Positions 4,374-5,932 of a stretch of DNA of 5,932 nucleotides are shown here, in pieces. The notes under the pieces are model-generated. The model did no database searches, was not told where the DNA came from, and saw only the letters and a program-made list of their open reading frames with translations. Both the position numbers and the translations under genes were made by a program. This DNA is from Campylobacteraceae bacterium (GTDB lineage Bacteria; Campylobacterota; Campylobacteria; Campylobacterales; Sulfurovaceae), in contig JAMOSA010000281.1 in the NCBI GenBank assembly GCA_027063325.1, positions 1 through 5,932 of the forward strand, given 5' to 3'. Position 1 is the stretch's first letter; every line of letters starts with the position of its first letter.

Positions 4374-5932
4374 ATCCTACTCCATATCTCTCATTTTTAT
4401 CTTTGTAGTTTTTAGGAAGTTCAAAGTGCATTAAAGCATCTTGAATTTCAAATCTATCTTTACCTTCGGCTTTGAGTCTGGCTACTATCTCTTCTACCTC
4501 TTTGTTTCGTTTGGCTGATAATGGATGCTCTACTATCATACCCTTTCTACCATATCCACGGAATGCAGGAGGCATCTCCATCTTCATAATATCAAGTGCT
4601 TCTGATCCAACCTGAGGCAAGGTAGCATCTGGATTGGGCCAAGTTACAAGAGTTCTTTTTAGCCAGTGTAAATCATCTCTGTGAGGATGATCTTCTCTAT
4701 AGTGAGCTCCTCTTGATTCTGTTCTAAGCATAGCTGAATATGCTACACTAATAGCAAGTTTTAGCATCTTTGGTACTCTATAAGCTTCTGCTAATTCTGG
4801 ATTTGTAGCTTTGCTTTTTACTCTAACTCCTGCTAATTTACTTCTGCGTAAAAGGTCTCTTAACTCTTCAACTGCACTATATAGTGATTCACCGTTTCTG
4901 AATATACCAACCTTTTCATCCATTATATGTTGCATCTGCTTTTTGATTTCAAAAATATTTTCAATACCAACAGGGCGAGAGAGTATCTCATTTATATAAT
5001 CTTTCTCTTTGTTTACAAACTTTTCAACTGTAGCTGTATCAATATCAATTTCATGATTTTTACAATACTGGGCAAAATAACTTCCTACTATCATACCAGA
5101 TACTACAGTCTCAGCTACAGAGTTACCTCCAAGTCTATTAAATCCATGCAGATCCCAACAAGCTGCCTCTCCACATGAAAAGAGTCCAAATAGAGTAGGG
5201 GATTCACCTGTTGGTTTGGTTCTAATACCACCCATACTGTAGTGCTGGGCAGGTCTTACCGGTAGCCAACCTTTTGGACCTTCATCTGCTGGATCTATAC
5301 CATTGAATGTTTTGGCAATATCTTGTACATCTCTTAGGTGTTTTTCTATATGTTCTCTACCAAGTATAGATATATCTAGCCACAAATGATCACCAAATGG
5401 AGATGGTACACCTTTACCGGCTCTGATATGTTGCATCATACGACGACTTACTACATCTCTTGAGGCAAGATCCTTTTTTTCTGGCTCATAATCTGGCATA
5501 AATCTATGACCATCTATATCTCTAAGAACTCCGCCATCACCTCTACACCCTTCAGTCAAAAGTATTCCAGATGGCACTATTGGAGTAGGGTGAAATTGTA
5601 CAGCTTCTGGGTTTCCAAGTGCTGCAATACCAGTCTCAAGTGCTGCTGCTTGTCCTGTACCTTCACATATTACAGCATTTGTAGTAGTACGATATATTCT
5701 ACCCCAACCCCCTGTTGCTATACAGGTACCCTTTGCTAAATATGCTTCTAGTTCACCAGTTACCAAATCTCTAACAACTGCTCCATAACATCTACTATCT
5801 TTATGTATCAAAGAGAGTAGCTCTTTTCTCTCTCTTATATCAACTTCATCTTTTATAGCTCTATTTGCCACTCCATAGAGCATAGTATGACCTGTAGCAT
5901 CAGAGGTATAACATGTTCTCCACTTCTTAGTT
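4366..5932 (-). CDS. frdA: Fumarate reductase flavoprotein subunit (5' end outside window)
   Basis: This is the catalytic subunit, interconverting fumarate and succinate at FAD on the cytoplasmic side in the best-known relatives. About 522 C-terminal residues are visible of a usual ~655-670. The frame stays open to the right edge, so the Met codon at 5881-5883 is internal (preceded by SDATGHT). The FAD-attachment His and Rossmann motif are off-window. Active-site residues can be placed against Wolinella FrdA: His257 in QFHPTP (5590-5592), Arg301 in ASRDVVSRR (5458-5460), His369 in QHYSMGGI (5242-5244) and Arg404 in HGFNRLGGNS (5134-5136). The C-terminal domain includes TESRGAHYREDHP and WPNPDATLP. 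A ~4-residue insertion (DEGPKGW region) precedes QHYSMGG relative to Wolinella. Its TGA overlaps the frdB ATG, so the pair is co-translated. If the order is frdCAB, the cytochrome b gene lies to the right. Confidence 0.95.
   Translation of the reverse strand, partial: TKKWRTCYTSDATGHTMLYGVANRAIKDEVDIRERKELLSLIHKDSRCYGAVVRDLVTGELEAYLAKGTCIATGGWGRIYRTTTNAVICEGTGQAAALETGIAALGNPEAVQFHPTPIVPSGILLTEGCRGDGGVLRDIDGHRFMPDYEPEKKDLASRDVVSRRMMQHIRAGKGVPSPFGDHLWLDISILGREHIEKHLRDVQDIAKTFNGIDPADEGPKGWLPVRPAQHYSMGGIRTKPTGESPTLFGLFSCGEAACWDLHGFNRLGGNSVAETVVSGMIVGSYFAQYCKNHEIDIDTATVEKFVNKEKDYINEILSRPVGIENIFEIKKQMQHIMDEKVGIFRNGESLYSAVEELRDLLRRSKLAGVRVKSKATNPELAEAYRVPKMLKLAISVAYSAMLRTESRGAHYREDHPHRDDLHWLKRTLVTWPNPDATLPQVGSEALDIMKMEMPPAFRGYGRKGMIVEHPLSAKRNKEVEEIVARLKAEGKDRFEIQDALMHFELPKNYKDKNERYGVGYA

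Noticed and set aside
4114..5739. Several + strand ORFs within frdB and frdA (4114-4434, 4811-4999, 4927-5178, 5506-5739)
   Set aside because: They are antisense to well-conserved FrdA and FrdB sequence, with low-complexity Ser/Ile/Cys-rich translations and no start signals.
5881..5883. Met codon as the start of frdA
   Set aside because: The frame continues to the window edge and encodes family sequence (TCYTSDATGHT) before it, so the true start is outside.

Overview
The window is AT-rich and looks like chromosomal DNA of a Campylobacterota (epsilonproteobacterial) organism, probably a Sulfurimonas/Sulfurovum/Wolinella-like anaerobe or microaerophile. The main reason is the fumarate reductase pair at the right end. 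Compared from memory with Wolinella succinogenes FrdA and FrdB, it agrees almost residue for residue around the cofactor and active-site motifs. Strong use of ATA, AAA and TTT codons fits the same group. I cannot fix the genus.

Layout: (1) 1-2984, + strand, is a tightly packed operon. It holds the tail of a MoxR-family AAA+ ATPase (cut by the left edge), a DUF58 membrane protein, and a large TgpA-like membrane protein with an extracytoplasmic transglutaminase-like domain. Each start codon lies inside the end of the previous gene (35-nt and 32-nt overlaps). (2) 2985-3120 is a 136-nt regulatory gap with a plausible promoter and a 20-bp near-perfect dyad. It precedes a + strand class II superoxide reductase (3121-3501), which is followed by an intrinsic terminator (3535-3558). 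(3) 3621-5932, - strand, holds frdB and most of frdA, overlapping by 8 nt. They converge on the superoxide reductase gene, and the 5' end of frdA is beyond the right edge.

How the genes fit together: MoxR, DUF58 and transglutaminase proteins form a widespread but poorly understood envelope-associated module. A MoxR chaperone-like ATPase probably acts on the membrane partners. FrdAB are the catalytic and electron-transfer subunits of fumarate reductase, used for fumarate respiration or for the reductive TCA cycle in autotrophic members of this phylum. The superoxide reductase detoxifies superoxide without producing oxygen, which suits a cell full of oxygen-sensitive iron-sulfur enzymes. It has its own transcription signals and need not be functionally tied to either neighbour.

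I see no RNA genes, CRISPR arrays, insertion sequences or prophage genes. All six frames are explained by five genes. The least ordinary parts are the dyad over the predicted superoxide reductase start site, the Asp-Arg variant of that enzyme's normally Glu-Lys motif, and the matching overlap architecture at the two operon junctions. I found no convincing evidence of a wholly new system.
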